Origin: Clostridia bacterium
GTDB lineage: Bacteria > Bacillota > Clostridia > Christensenellales > Borkfalkiaceae
Reading direction: 5' to 3'
DNA: 15,530 nucleotides
Assembly (NCBI GenBank): GCA_900769545.1
Contig: CAAGGZ010000038.1
Span: 1 to 15,530 of the forward strand
The translations under genes and the position numbers were made by a program. Positions 6,846 to 12,782 of the stretch are shown piece after piece. How positions within the stretch are numbered: position 1 is the first letter of the stretch; every line of letters starts with the position of its first letter. Below the pieces are notes generated by a model that worked only from the letters and a program-made list of their open reading frames with translations, was not told the DNA's origin and did not search any database.

Positions 6846-7349
6846 TTAGTTGTTTTCTTTTGCCTTTGCGATCTGATCCAAAACACCAACGAATTTGGAC
6901 AGCGAGGACTGGAAGCAACCAAGCATCTTTGCAATAAGCACTTCTTTGGAAGGAATTGCAGAGAGAGCTTTTACTCCGTCTTTGTCAAGGTATTTGTTTT
7001 CTACGTAAGCACACTTAGGCACAATCTTTTCTGCCAATGCAGGGTTTGCTTTCGTAGCTTTTGCGAAGATACCAGCTGCGGACGTTTCATCCGAACCGAA
7101 TACCGTTGCGGTCGTACCGTTGAGGTCTGCGTCGAAATCGGTGATGCCAAGTTCGTTGAACGCTCTTCTAACGAGAGTATTCTTGTATACCTTGTATTCA
7201 CAGTTCGCCGCTCTGAACTGGTTTCTCAAATCGGTAACTTCCAATACCGTAAGCTTGTTATAATCCGCGAGGACGATGGACTTACTTTCGGAAATTTTCG
7301 CCTTGATTTCTTCTACTATTTGTTTTTTTGCTTCTACGTTTGCCGACAT
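6846..7349 (-). CDS. rplJ: 50S ribosomal protein L10
   Basis: 167 residues from MSANVEAKK. This start is chosen because an ideal AAAGGAGG site lies just upstream; a longer in-frame start 20 codons earlier falls inside the attenuator hairpin and lacks a site. Family features include SKSIVLADYNKLTVLEVTDL and YKVYKNTLVRRAF in the rRNA-binding N-terminal domain. The C-terminal helix (SSLSKFVGVLDQIAKAK) anchors L7/L12 dimers. L10 forms the stalk base on the 50S subunit. It is preceded by its own promoter and a leader with a terminator-like hairpin, as in Firmicutes where the L10(L12)4 complex represses rplJL by transcription attenuation. Confidence 0.97.
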   Translation of the reverse strand: MSANVEAKKQIVEEIKAKISESKSIVLADYNKLTVLEVTDLRNQFRAANCEYKVYKNTLVRRAFNELGITDFDADLNGTTATVFGSDETSAAGIFAKATKANPALAEKIVPKCAYVENKYLDKDGVKALSAIPSKEVLIAKMLGCFQSSLSKFVGVLDQIAKAKENN

Positions 7350-7511
7350 TTTTTTACCTCCTTTAAGCGTTTCCGCCTGACATAAAAAATACCCTATGCC
7401 GTATGGCATAAGGACCCGATACTTCTATAAAAGTTCTCTGTTCTCATACCTCGACGAGCGGTTACCCTTCAAACCTTTCGGTGCTCGTTTTCTACGGCTG
7501 TCGATTTTTAC
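7350..7511 (-). ncRNA. L10 leader (rplJL autoregulatory leader RNA)
   Basis: About 160 nt lie between the rplJL promoter and the rplJ start. The leader contains an outer stem ACGAGC/GCTCGT (7454-7459 with 7483-7488) enclosing ACC-GAAA-GGT, then an intrinsic terminator, the arrangement expected for the L10 leader family. Identification rests on position and architecture, not on a covariance-model search. Confidence 0.7.
7384..7413 (-). terminator. Attenuator hairpin in the rplJL leader
   Basis: On the minus strand CCTTATGCC pairs with GGCATAGGG (9 bp, one G-U) across a 4-nt loop, followed by TA and six T. It ends about 35 nt upstream of the rplJ ATG, so premature termination here would shut off rplJ and rplL. 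Confidence 0.8.
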
Positions 7512-7517
7512 TTAATT

Positions 7518-7546
7518 ATTATATCATCTCCGTCAAAGGCAGTCAA
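7518..7546 (-). promoter_or_regulatory. Sigma-A promoter of rplJ-rplL
   Basis: TTGACT (7546-7541) and TATAAT (7523-7518) on the minus strand with a 17-bp spacer. It makes rplJL independently transcribed from rplKA. Confidence 0.85.
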
Positions 7547-7567
7547 CCATTTTAACCGCCTTTGACG
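7531..7567. repeat. 10-bp inverted repeat embracing the rplJL -35 box
   Basis: CGTCAAAGGC (7531-7540) and GCCTTTGACG (7558-7567) are perfect inverted copies separated by 17 bp that hold the -35 hexamer; one arm occupies the promoter spacer. No U-tract follows in either direction, so a terminator is unlikely; an operator or DNA-structure role is possible. Confidence 0.6.
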
Positions 7568-7626
7568 AAAATTTTTTATAATTTTGCATTTTTCAGCATA
7601 TCAACTACTGAAATGCAGAGATGCGA

Positions 7627-7638
7627 CGCATATATGCG
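7627..7638. repeat. 12-bp palindrome downstream of rplA
   Basis: CGCATATATGCG is a perfect palindrome 9 nt after the rplA stop. A second, imperfect hairpin (GCATTT..CAG with CTGAAATGC, about 7585-7617) follows. Neither has a U-tract, so rplKA transcripts may read into rplJL. Confidence 0.5.
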
Positions 7639-7646
7639 CTTTTAGG

Positions 7647-8333
7647 TTAGATCTTAGGAACTACCTTAACGCCAGGGCCCATCGTGGACGCAAGCGTTAC
7701 GCTCTTAATATACGTACCCTTTGCAGATGCGGGTTTTGCCTTGATAATAGCGTCCATAAGAGCGGTGAAGTTTTCAACGATCTTTTCTTTACCGAAGCTC
7801 TTCTTACCGATAGGGCAGTGAATAATAGCGGTTTTGTCGAGTCTGTATTCAACTTTACCTGCTTTAACTTCTGCGATAGCCTTTTCTACGTCCATAGTAA
7901 CCGTACCGGACTTAGGGTTAGGCATCAAGCCCTTGGGACCGAGCACACGACCGATACGACCAACCATACCCATCATGTCGGGAGTCGTGATCATAACGTC
8001 GAATTCGAACCAGTTTTCGTTCTGAATCTTTGCGATGAGTTCTTCTGCGCCAACGTAATCTGCGCCTGCTGCCTGCGCTGCGTCTGCTTTAGCGCCCTTT
8101 GCGATAACCAAAACTCTCTTCGTTTTACCGGTACCGTTGGGAAGGACGAGAACGCCACGTACCTGCTGGTCAGCCTGACGAGGGTCTACGCCGAGACGAA
8201 CGTGCATTTCAATCGTTTCGTCAAACTTAGCTTTTGCCGTTTCAAGAAGAACGGAAACTGCTTCGTTAGCTTCGTACTGTTTGCTCAAATCAAATGCTTT
8301 TACGCTATCCTGATATTTCTTGCCGTGTTTCAT
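7647..8333 (-). CDS. rplA: 50S ribosomal protein L1
   Basis: 228 residues, typical length. It starts MKHGKKYQ and carries the classic L1 stretches VRLGVDPRQADQQVRG, LPNGTGKTKRV, GRVLGPKGLMPNPKSGTV and the C-terminal GTYIKSVTLASTMGPGVKV. It binds 23S rRNA at the mobile L1 stalk near the E site and commonly represses its own rplKA mRNA. An AAGGAGG site precedes the ATG. It lies 17 bp after rplK, in one transcription unit. Confidence 0.98.
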   Translation of the reverse strand: MKHGKKYQDSVKAFDLSKQYEANEAVSVLLETAKAKFDETIEMHVRLGVDPRQADQQVRGVLVLPNGTGKTKRVLVIAKGAKADAAQAAGADYVGAEELIAKIQNENWFEFDVMITTPDMMGMVGRIGRVLGPKGLMPNPKSGTVTMDVEKAIAEVKAGKVEYRLDKTAIIHCPIGKKSFGKEKIVENFTALMDAIIKAKPASAKGTYIKSVTLASTMGPGVKVVPKI

Positions 8334-8350
8334 TATTTACCGCCTCCTTA

Positions 8351-8776
8351 TTACTCTTCGACGGTAACGCCCATACTACGAGCGGTACCAGCAATCATGC
8401 TCATTGCGCTTTCCAACGTGGTGCAGTTGAGGTCAGGCATCTTCGTCTTAGCGATTTCTTCTACCTGCGCTTTCGTCAACTTACCAACTTTTACGGAGTT
8501 GGGTTTTGCGCTTGCCGTTTCAAGACCAAGAGCTTTCTTGATAAGAATGGGAGCGGGGGGCGTCTTCAAAATAAACGTGAAGGAACGATCTTGATAAATC
8601 GTTACAACAACGGGAATAATGAGACCGGGTTTGTCTGCCGTTTTTGCGTTAAATTCCTTCGTAAAGCCAGGCAAGTTGATACCGAAGGGACCAAGGGTGG
8701 AACCTACGGGAGGAGCCGGAGTTGCTTTACCAGCGGGAAGTTGCAATTTTACGACTGCTGTAATTTTCTTAGCCAT
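8351..8776 (-). CDS. rplK: 50S ribosomal protein L11
   Basis: 141 residues from MAKKITAVVK, exactly the usual length. An in-frame ATG 10 codons earlier is rejected because the AAAGGAG ribosome site lies between the two ATGs. Visible family features are KLQLPAGKATPAPPVGSTLG in the N-terminal domain and KTPPAPILIKKALGLE plus the C-terminal rRNA-binding part ending ARSMGVTVEE. L11 forms part of the GTPase-associated centre with 23S rRNA and is the docking area for thiostrepton-type antibiotics. Confidence 0.98.
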   Translation of the reverse strand: MAKKITAVVKLQLPAGKATPAPPVGSTLGPFGINLPGFTKEFNAKTADKPGLIIPVVVTIYQDRSFTFILKTPPAPILIKKALGLETASAKPNSVKVGKLTKAQVEEIAKTKMPDLNCTTLESAMSMIAGTARSMGVTVEE

Positions 8777-8791
8777 AAAAATATTTCTCCT

Positions 8792-8839
8792 TTGTGGTTT
8801 TGACAAAACGCCTTAAAAGATTTGACGTCTCTCCCACAA
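8792..8839 (-). promoter_or_regulatory. Candidate L1-binding leader of rplK
   Basis: Between nusG and rplK, minus-strand TTGTGG (8839-8834) pairs with CCACAA (8797-8792). The 5' arm continues as GTGGGAGA, and a small hairpin GTTTT-GTC-AAAAC lies inside. In many bacteria L1 represses the L11 operon by binding a leader that mimics its 23S rRNA site. Position and shape fit; binding is inferred. Confidence 0.4.
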
Positions 8840-8865
8840 TAAATAACAATGTAAAGATTAAGAAG

Positions 8866-9429
8866 TTATTCTTCGCTCTCCGAAGAAGCTTCGGGTAAAG
8901 GAGTGTCCACTTTCTTAATCTGAATATACTCTACCTCTACGTCGGTATCTCTACCGAACATACTGGTAGCAATTTTTGCCTTTTGCGCCGTTTGATTCAG
9001 TTCCTTAATCGTACCGAAGAAACCCTTCAAAGGCCCATCTTCAATAGAAACCGTATCCCCAATCGCATAGATTTCGTTGGAAACGAACTCTTCAAGACGC
9101 ATTTTACGAATCTCTTCTTCCTTCATAGGAATAGGACGACCCTGCGGGCCGCAGAAACCCGTTACGCCACGTGTACTGGTGACGTAATACCAAATCTGAT
9201 CGGAATAGATCATCTTGATGAATACGTAGCAAGGCAACAGTTTTCTTTCAACTATTTTGCGCTTACCGTTCTTTTCCTCAATGACTTGCTCCATGGGAAT
9301 CTTCAAATCGACGATAGAGTCGCCGAGATTGTTGTTTTCAATCAACTTCTCAAGGCTGTCTTTTACCATCGCTTCATACCCTGAATAGGTATGCAGAATA
9401 TACCACTTGGGCTCTTCATTCATCGGCAT
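8866..9429 (-). CDS. nusG: Transcription termination/antitermination factor NusG
   Basis: 187 residues. The NGN domain starts at KWYILHTYSGYE (8-19) and includes LPCYVFIKM and GVTGFCGPQGRPIPM. The KOW domain is GDTVSIEDGPLKGFFGTIKEL (124-144) with the C-terminal SMFGRDTDVEVEYIQIKK. NusG binds the RNA polymerase clamp and modulates pausing, Rho action and coupling to ribosomes. Two nearby ATGs exist; the upstream one (9429) is chosen because it lies 7 nt from GGAGG, against 13 nt for the other. It sits 15 bp after secE. Confidence 0.97.
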   Translation of the reverse strand: MPMNEEPKWYILHTYSGYEAMVKDSLEKLIENNNLGDSIVDLKIPMEQVIEEKNGKRKIVERKLLPCYVFIKMIYSDQIWYYVTSTRGVTGFCGPQGRPIPMKEEEIRKMRLEEFVSNEIYAIGDTVSIEDGPLKGFFGTIKELNQTAQKAKIATSMFGRDTDVEVEYIQIKKVDTPLPEASSESEE

Positions 9430-9444
9430 ATAATATCCTCCGAA

Positions 9445-9672
9445 TTAGGACTGCGAGAGCAACCCGAGCAACTTTTCCAAAGACCAATCCACACCCGCAA
9501 CGATCACCAAGAAGGCGAATACGATAACGAGAACGACGCCAGTCGTTTTCAAAACGGTGGGGAAGGTGGGCCAAGTAACTCTCTTCAATTCAGAAAAGGT
9601 TTCCTTGAATTTAGCGCCTACGCGACGAAACCAACTGGGTTTCTTATTTTTGCTTTTTGCTGCGTTTGCCAT
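9445..9672 (-). CDS. secE: Preprotein translocase subunit SecE
   Basis: 75 residues, the short single-span form normal in Firmicutes. A basic N-terminal half is followed by the SecE signature FSELKRVTWPTFPTVLKTT (26-44) and one membrane helix (about 42-61, GVVLVIVFAFLVIVAGV). SecE clamps the SecY channel in the cytoplasmic membrane. It lies between rpmG and nusG, the conserved location. The ribosome site is modest (GAGGT). Confidence 0.96.
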   Translation of the reverse strand: MANAAKSKNKKPSWFRRVGAKFKETFSELKRVTWPTFPTVLKTTGVVLVIVFAFLVIVAGVDWSLEKLLGLLSQS

Positions 9673-9747
9673 TTGTTACCTCATGAGCGCCTAACGCCGA
9701 GTGGCACGAAAACAAAGCTCGTCCAAACGGGCGCGCGCCTTAATACA

Positions 9748-9912
9748 TTATTTAGATTCTTTGTGTTCCGTATGCTTTCTGCAGAAAGGACAGTATTTAG
9801 AAATAACCAATCTATCGGGATCGTTCTTCTTGTTCTTAATGCTGTCATAGTTTCTATGCTTGCATTCGGTACATTCAAAGGTGATTTTCGCTCTAGCCGT
9901 TTTAACCGCCAT
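9748..9912 (-). CDS. rpmG: 50S ribosomal protein L33, zinc-ribbon type
   Basis: A 54-residue reading frame from ATG at 9912 to TAA at 9748-9750. It reads MAVKTARAKITFECTECKHR, then NYDSIKNKKNDPDRLVISKY and CPFCRKHTEHKESK. The two CxxC pairs (C14/C17 and C41/C44) show the zinc-binding form of L33. GGAG lies 10 nt before the ATG. It is the first gene after the cluster promoter and precedes secE, the conserved Firmicutes order. Zinc-type and non-zinc L33 paralogues often exchange under zinc limitation; only this copy is visible here. Confidence 0.96.
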   Translation of the reverse strand: MAVKTARAKITFECTECKHRNYDSIKNKKNDPDRLVISKYCPFCRKHTEHKESK

Positions 9913-9939
9913 AATTAAAAAACTCCATACAAAAAATTA

Positions 9940-9955
9940 CACCCCTCTTTGGGTG
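9940..9955 (-). promoter_or_regulatory. Small hairpin at the 5' end of the rpmG leader
   Basis: CACCC and GGGTG pair across a 6-nt loop right at the predicted transcript start, followed by TAATTTTTT. The stem is only 5 bp, so it is a weak terminator at best; it may protect the 5' end of the mRNA. Confidence 0.35.
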
Positions 9956-9964
9956 CGTGAGATT

Positions 9965-9993
9965 AGTTTACCATACTTGCAGAGGGTTGTCAA
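9965..9993 (-). promoter_or_regulatory. Promoter of the rpmG-secE-nusG-rplKA cluster
   Basis: Minus-strand TTGACA (9993-9988) and TAAACT (9970-9965) with a 17-bp spacer. Phased A-tracts lie directly upstream. Confidence 0.85.
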
Positions 9994-9995
9994 TC

Positions 9996-10034
9996 TTTTT
10001 TGAAAGCTTTTTGAAAACTTTTTTAAATTTTTTT
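9996..10034 (-). promoter_or_regulatory. Phased A-tracts (UP-element-like) upstream of the rpmG promoter
   Basis: Runs of 5-7 A on the minus strand begin at about 9996, 10008, 10019 and 10028, close to one per helical turn, and abut the -35 box. Such tracts bend DNA or bind the polymerase alpha subunit at highly expressed promoters. From 10035 to 10107 the DNA is A+T-rich and I see nothing more in it. Confidence 0.55.
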
Positions 10035-10107
10035 ATGATTTTATTTTTCCCTTTGCACATTTATTATTGTACTATATTTATTTAGTCCTGTCAATCTCTT
10101 TCTCCCG

Positions 10108-10142
10108 CAATTTTGCATTTCGCACTTCGCATTTCGCATTTT
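10108..10142. repeat. 35-bp heptamer repeat, copy 1
   Basis: CAATT followed by four heptamers of form TYGCAYT. The same 35-bp layout recurs at 10263 and 11926. Confidence 0.7.
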
Positions 10143-10262
10143 CATCGGCTGCTTCGCAGTAGTAGCGCAAGCAAAGCTTGCTTTTTGAATGGCTACTCTT
10201 GCAAGGGCTTCCGCCCCTGCACCCTGACAAGGAACTGAGTTCCTTGACTTCCTACCCTACCA
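10143..10262. repeat. Hairpin-rich intergenic element between heptamer repeats
   Basis: Consecutive inverted repeats are visible: CTGC-TTC-GCAG (10149-10159); AGTAGC/GCTACT (10161-10166 with 10192-10197) enclosing GCAAGC-AAA-GCTTGC (10167-10181) and a T5 run; TGCA-A-GGGC with GCCC-C-TGCA (10200-10221); and CAAGGAAC-TGA-GTTCCTTG (10228-10246). It has no gene. Bounded by two heptamer repeats, it looks like a dispersed non-coding repetitive element or a structured RNA. Confidence 0.5.
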
Positions 10263-10297
10263 CAATTTTGCATTTCGCATTTCGCATTTTGCATTTA
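10263..10297. repeat. 35-bp heptamer repeat, copy 2
   Basis: Same direction and layout as copy 1 (CAATT plus four TYGCAYT units). It ends 3 bp before the terminator stem at 10301. Confidence 0.7.
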
Positions 10298-10334
10298 AAA
10301 GCCGACAGGCTTTCCCCCCTGTCGGCTTCTTTTT
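10298..10334 (-). terminator. Intrinsic terminator after the 61-residue gene
   Basis: GCCGACAGG (10301-10309) and CCTGTCGGC (10318-10326) form a perfect 9-bp stem 6 nt after the stop. Minus-strand transcripts get TTTTAAAT; a T-rich run also exists on the plus side, but no plus-strand gene needs it. Confidence 0.75.
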
Positions 10335-10518
10335 ACGCTGCGGATACGGTAACTCGGAATTTCTGTCCGTTTAAAAAACGAACGGTTATCTCTTCCGATT
10401 CCTCTTTAATCTCTCCGATAAAAACGTCCTGCATTATCAAACGCAACTGCGTCAATAATTCACTTTGAGCAATCTGCTCGGTTGCCATGGTTACATTCTT
10501 TTGAGTTTCTTTCGTCAT
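10333..10518 (-). CDS. Small hypothetical protein, 61 residues
   Basis: A soluble, acidic 61-residue protein with no signal peptide or membrane span. Residues 8-35 look helical (VTMATEQIAQSELLTQLRLIMQDVF) and 36-60 look like beta strands (EITVRFLNGQKFRVTV), so a small alpha/beta fold is likely. The start at 10518 has GGAG about 11 nt upstream; a second ATG ten codons later has no good site. A terminator follows directly, which supports a real gene. It is 129 bp downstream of the aminotransferase with no clear terminator or strong promoter between, so cotranscription is possible. I do not recognise the family. Confidence 0.65.
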   Translation of the reverse strand: MTKETQKNVTMATEQIAQSELLTQLRLIMQDVFIGEIKEESEEITVRFLNGQKFRVTVSAA

Positions 10519-10647
10519 AATTTTTTACACTCCACTGGGTTTTTCCGTCTTTTTCTTAAGACACTGATATTTTATCCCATTTTTCGCGTAAAAAATTGTC
10601 TTTCTTTGTTTTTCTTCGTCGAGTTTTGTCGAAAATGAAACTTCTTT
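10519..10647. other. Intergenic spacer between aminotransferase and small gene
   Basis: A+T-rich. It holds short TCGA-containing inverted motifs (TTCGTCGAG and TTTTGTCGAA, about 10616-10634) and a weak -10-like TAAAAT on the minus strand without a matching -35. I see no terminator or clear promoter. Confidence 0.4.
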
Positions 10648-11838
10648 TTATAAATTATACTCTTTTGCGAGCTCTTTAAACAACGGCAGAGCCCTTTCGA
10701 TTTGCTCCGTCTTTACGCAGTACGCAATACGCACCCAACCTGCATACCCAAAATCTGCGCCGTTGACAAGCAATAGTTCGTATTTCTTCGCTCTTTCGCA
10801 AAAAGCCGCCGCATCCGCTTCCGCCGCCTTCATAAACAGATAAAATGCTCCATCGGGATAAATGCAGGTAAAGCCGCATTCCTTGAGCCCATTATACAGC
10901 AAATCGCGGTTGCGTTTATACACGTTTAAATCTGCCGTCATGCCGTCGCACTCCGCCGCAATACGCTGGAACAAAGCCGGCGCGCAAACAAAGCCCAAAC
11001 TGCGCCCTGCGCCGCAAACCGCCGCATAAATCGCCTTGGCATCCTCCGCCTTAGGATTGACTGCGATATACCCCACACGCTCGCCCGGTAAAGACAGGGA
11101 TTTGGAGTAGGAATAACACACAATCGTGTTTTTATAATATTGCATAGGACAGGGAACAACCATCGAGGTATCGTAGATGAGTTCCCTATACGGCTCGTCC
11201 GAAATCAAGTAAATGGGAGCTCCAAATTCTTCGGACTTTTTCGACAAAAGTTCCCCTAACTTTTTAACGGTTTCCTCGCCGTACACTACCCCCGACGGGT
11301 TATTGGGCGAGTTAATCAGCACCCCTTTCACGTGCGGATTGAGCGCCTTTTCAAGTGCGTCGAAATCGGGCTGCATAGTTCTTTCATCCGAAGCAAGCAC
11401 CGTAAGCTTTGCGCCTGCGCCGTTTACGAATACTCTGTATTCGGGAAAAAACGGAGCAAATACGATAAACTCATCCCCCTCGCAAGTGAGCGCGTTAAAG
11501 GTTATCGTCAAAGACGCCGCCGCGCCGCAAGTCATATACAAATCGTCGCCCGAGAGCGGCACGTTAAAACGACGGGTATAATTTGCCGCAATCTTATCGC
11601 GAACCGCTTTATCCCCCTGCGCGGAAGTATAACCGTGCAACGCCACCGACGGCATTTCATTGACGATTTTTATAATCGTTTCGTTGACTTCCTTAGGCGC
11701 AGGAACAGACGGGTTTCCGATAGAAAAATCGAACACGTTTTCCGCCCCGATTTCCCCTGCGCGTTTTTTGGCATATTCAAAAATTTCACGTATGGTCGAG
11801 CGTTTGCTCCCGAGCGCATACATTTGTTGATTATACAT
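10648..11838 (-). CDS. Class I/II PLP-dependent aminotransferase (AspB-like)
   Basis: 396 residues, standard for fold-type I aminotransferases. Visible are the N-terminal substrate segment FDFSIGNPSVPAPKEV (36-51), HGYTSAQGDKAVRD, the INSPNNPSG motif (175-183), SDEPYRELIY (213-222; Asp214 would contact the pyridine nitrogen) and SYSKSLSLPGERVGYI (243-258) with K246 as the Schiff-base lysine. The C-terminal WVRIAYC supplies the carboxylate-binding Arg. It transfers amino groups between an amino acid and 2-oxoglutarate or another oxo acid in the cytoplasm; aspartate or an aromatic/branched amino acid is plausible, but specificity cannot be fixed here. An AAGGAG site and a good promoter precede it. 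It is not linked to a biosynthetic operon. Confidence 0.92.
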   Translation of the reverse strand: MYNQQMYALGSKRSTIREIFEYAKKRAGEIGAENVFDFSIGNPSVPAPKEVNETIIKIVNEMPSVALHGYTSAQGDKAVRDKIAANYTRRFNVPLSGDDLYMTCGAAASLTITFNALTCEGDEFIVFAPFFPEYRVFVNGAGAKLTVLASDERTMQPDFDALEKALNPHVKGVLINSPNNPSGVVYGEETVKKLGELLSKKSEEFGAPIYLISDEPYRELIYDTSMVVPCPMQYYKNTIVCYSYSKSLSLPGERVGYIAVNPKAEDAKAIYAAVCGAGRSLGFVCAPALFQRIAAECDGMTADLNVYKRNRDLLYNGLKECGFTCIYPDGAFYLFMKAAEADAAAFCERAKKYELLLVNGADFGYAGWVRIAYCVKTEQIERALPLFKELAKEYNL

Positions 11839-11871
11839 AATTCTCTCCTTTTGAAGCTTAAGTTCTTTTTT

Positions 11872-11900
11872 ATTATAGCCCTTTTTTCATATAAATGCAA
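11872..11900 (-). promoter_or_regulatory. Promoter of the aminotransferase gene
   Basis: Minus-strand TTGCAT (11900-11895) and TATAAT (11877-11872) with a 17-bp spacer, 34 bp upstream of the ATG. Confidence 0.75.
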
Positions 11901-11925
11901 GCATTTTATATTTTTTCTTTCCCCT

Positions 11926-11960
11926 CAATTTCGCATTTTGCACTTTGCACTTTGCATTTA
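11926..11960. repeat. 35-bp heptamer repeat, copy 3
   Basis: Same layout as the copies at 10108 and 10263 with several C/T exchanges. It lies 9 bp beyond the stem of the MarR-gene terminator, on its U-tract side. Confidence 0.7.
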
Positions 11961-11990
11961 TAAAAAGCAGCCCGACGCAAAACGTCGGGC
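11961..11990 (-). terminator. Intrinsic terminator of the marR-type gene
   Basis: GCCCGACG (11970-11977) and CGTCGGGC (11983-11990) form an 8-bp GC-rich stem with a 5-nt loop; the minus strand continues TGCTTTTTATAAA. It lies 58 nt after the MarR stop. Confidence 0.85.
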
Positions 11991-12048
11991 CACTCAAAAA
12001 GGAGGGGATGATCTTAAAAAGATCTATAATAGGATAAACTTTATGAAT

Positions 12049-12498
12049 TTATTCTTCCTCGTATGTATCGCTAATTTTTTGCAAGTTATTTCCAATCAAC
12101 GCAAGTCCTCGGTAAAAAATCTCCAGCTCCGCTTCATTCAAGCCTACGCTCGTTTCCTCTAAAATGCGGTTGATTTTTTCTTGAATTATCTGGGCTACTC
12201 GCTTGCCCTTTTCGGTGAGTACGATAGGCTCTTTATAACGCTTTTGCGCTTTACTCTCGTAAAAAACGTAACCGTTTTTCTCTAAATAAATCAAAGTACG
12301 AGACACCGCCGCTTTGTCCTCATCGCAAATATCGCACAGTTCTTTTGCCGTCAACGGCCCTCTAAAATATAAATAATAGAGGCAGGAAACGTGCGGCGTC
12401 TTCAATGAAAATTCCCGCATTTCTTCCGTCTTTATTTTCCGTATACAACGGCTTATTTTTGCGATTTGCAACGTAAAGGTTTCAAATCTCTCTTTCAT
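12049..12498 (-). CDS. MarR-family transcriptional regulator
   Basis: 149 residues, typical MarR size. An N-terminal dimerisation helix is followed by the winged helix: LTAKELCDICDEDKAAVSRTLIYLEKNGYV (49-78; recognition helix about 62-75) and the wing YESKAQKRYKEPIVLTEKGK (80-99), then long C-terminal dimer helices. It has three cysteines, including C55 and C58 beside the DNA-binding helix, so redox control is conceivable but unproven. The ribosome site is AGGGGA, close to the ATG. It is transcribed alone from a strong promoter whose spacer nearly matches that of the DUF308 gene, suggesting autoregulation and control of that gene. Confidence 0.9.
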   Translation of the reverse strand: MKERFETFTLQIAKISRCIRKIKTEEMREFSLKTPHVSCLYYLYFRGPLTAKELCDICDEDKAAVSRTLIYLEKNGYVFYESKAQKRYKEPIVLTEKGKRVAQIIQEKINRILEETSVGLNEAELEIFYRGLALIGNNLQKISDTYEEE

Positions 12499-12550
12499 AT
12501 TTCCCCTATTTTTTACGCCATTTTCACGCTCGGCGTACTCAATTTTTTAT

Positions 12551-12579
12551 ATTGTATCACAAACTTCTTGATTTGTCAA
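12551..12579 (-). promoter_or_regulatory. Promoter of the marR-type gene, with shared spacer motif
   Basis: TTGACA (12579-12574) and TACAAT (12556-12551), spacer 17 bp. The spacer ends AAGTTTGTG plus one base, the same 9-mer at the same place as in the DUF308 promoter (13291-13319). ACAAA/TTTGT inside it forms a loose inverted repeat. Confidence 0.85.
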
Positions 12580-12731
12580 CAATTTTGTAAAAATATTTTA
12601 TTGCTGCTGCAATATTTAGCAGGATACGCTTTGCCGTAAGAAAATACAAGCAAGACAAGTGTAGTGCGAGCGCGCGTACACAGACGCCCGAAAACAAGCG
12701 CAACACGAAGGATTGCGTAGTATTTGTAGGC
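12580..12731. other. Unexplained gene-free interval
   Basis: Between the marR promoter and the DUF308 terminator. It has TTGC-TGCT-GCAA (12600-12611) and a GC-richer stretch around 12660-12720 containing GCGCGCG. I find no gene, no tRNA and no promoter. Confidence 0.4.
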
Positions 12732-12762
12732 AAAAACGACCCGTCCGTTTTAGGACGAGCCG
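12732..12762 (-). terminator. Intrinsic terminator of the DUF308 gene
   Basis: In minus-strand RNA, 12762-12753 (CGGCTCGTCC) pairs with 12746-12737 (GGACGGGTCG) through 10 bp including two G-U pairs, then five U. The G-U pairs would be A-C mismatches on the other strand, so the minus orientation is favoured. Confidence 0.85.
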
Positions 12763-12782
12763 CTTTCTCTTGTTTTTAAGGT

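Noticed and set aside
7350..7409. Upstream start for rplJ adding 20 residues
   Set aside because: The ATG lies in the attenuator hairpin, has no ribosome site, and the extra residues are not L10-like; the ATG at 7349 has an ideal AAAGGAGG.
7584..8594. Long plus-strand frame of 336 codons opposite rplA and rplK
   Set aside because: Antisense shadow of well-identified ribosomal protein genes; no ribosome site or promoter.
8777..8806. Upstream start for rplK adding 10 residues
   Set aside because: The ribosome binding site AAAGGAG is inside this extension; MAKKI at 8776 gives the standard 141 residues.
9673..9747. Possible tRNA-Trp between secE and rpmG, as in some Firmicutes
   Set aside because: No TTC T-loop consensus, no acceptor pairing and no CCA anticodon stem can be found in these 75 bp.
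10108..10297. CRISPR-like repeat array
   Set aside because: The units are 7 bp in direct tandem without spacers and no cas genes are present.
10178..10468. Plus-strand frame of 96 codons through the hairpin element
   Set aside because: It runs through hairpins, a heptamer repeat and a terminator; no ribosome site; looks like a spurious repeat-derived frame.
11998..12037. Plus-strand AAGGAGG followed by a 9-codon frame
   Set aside because: ATG is too close to the site, the frame is tiny, and it lies in the 3' region of the marR gene.
11332..12162. Plus-strand frame of 276 codons across the aminotransferase and marR genes
   Set aside because: Shadow frame crossing a terminator, a promoter and repeats; low-complexity product.
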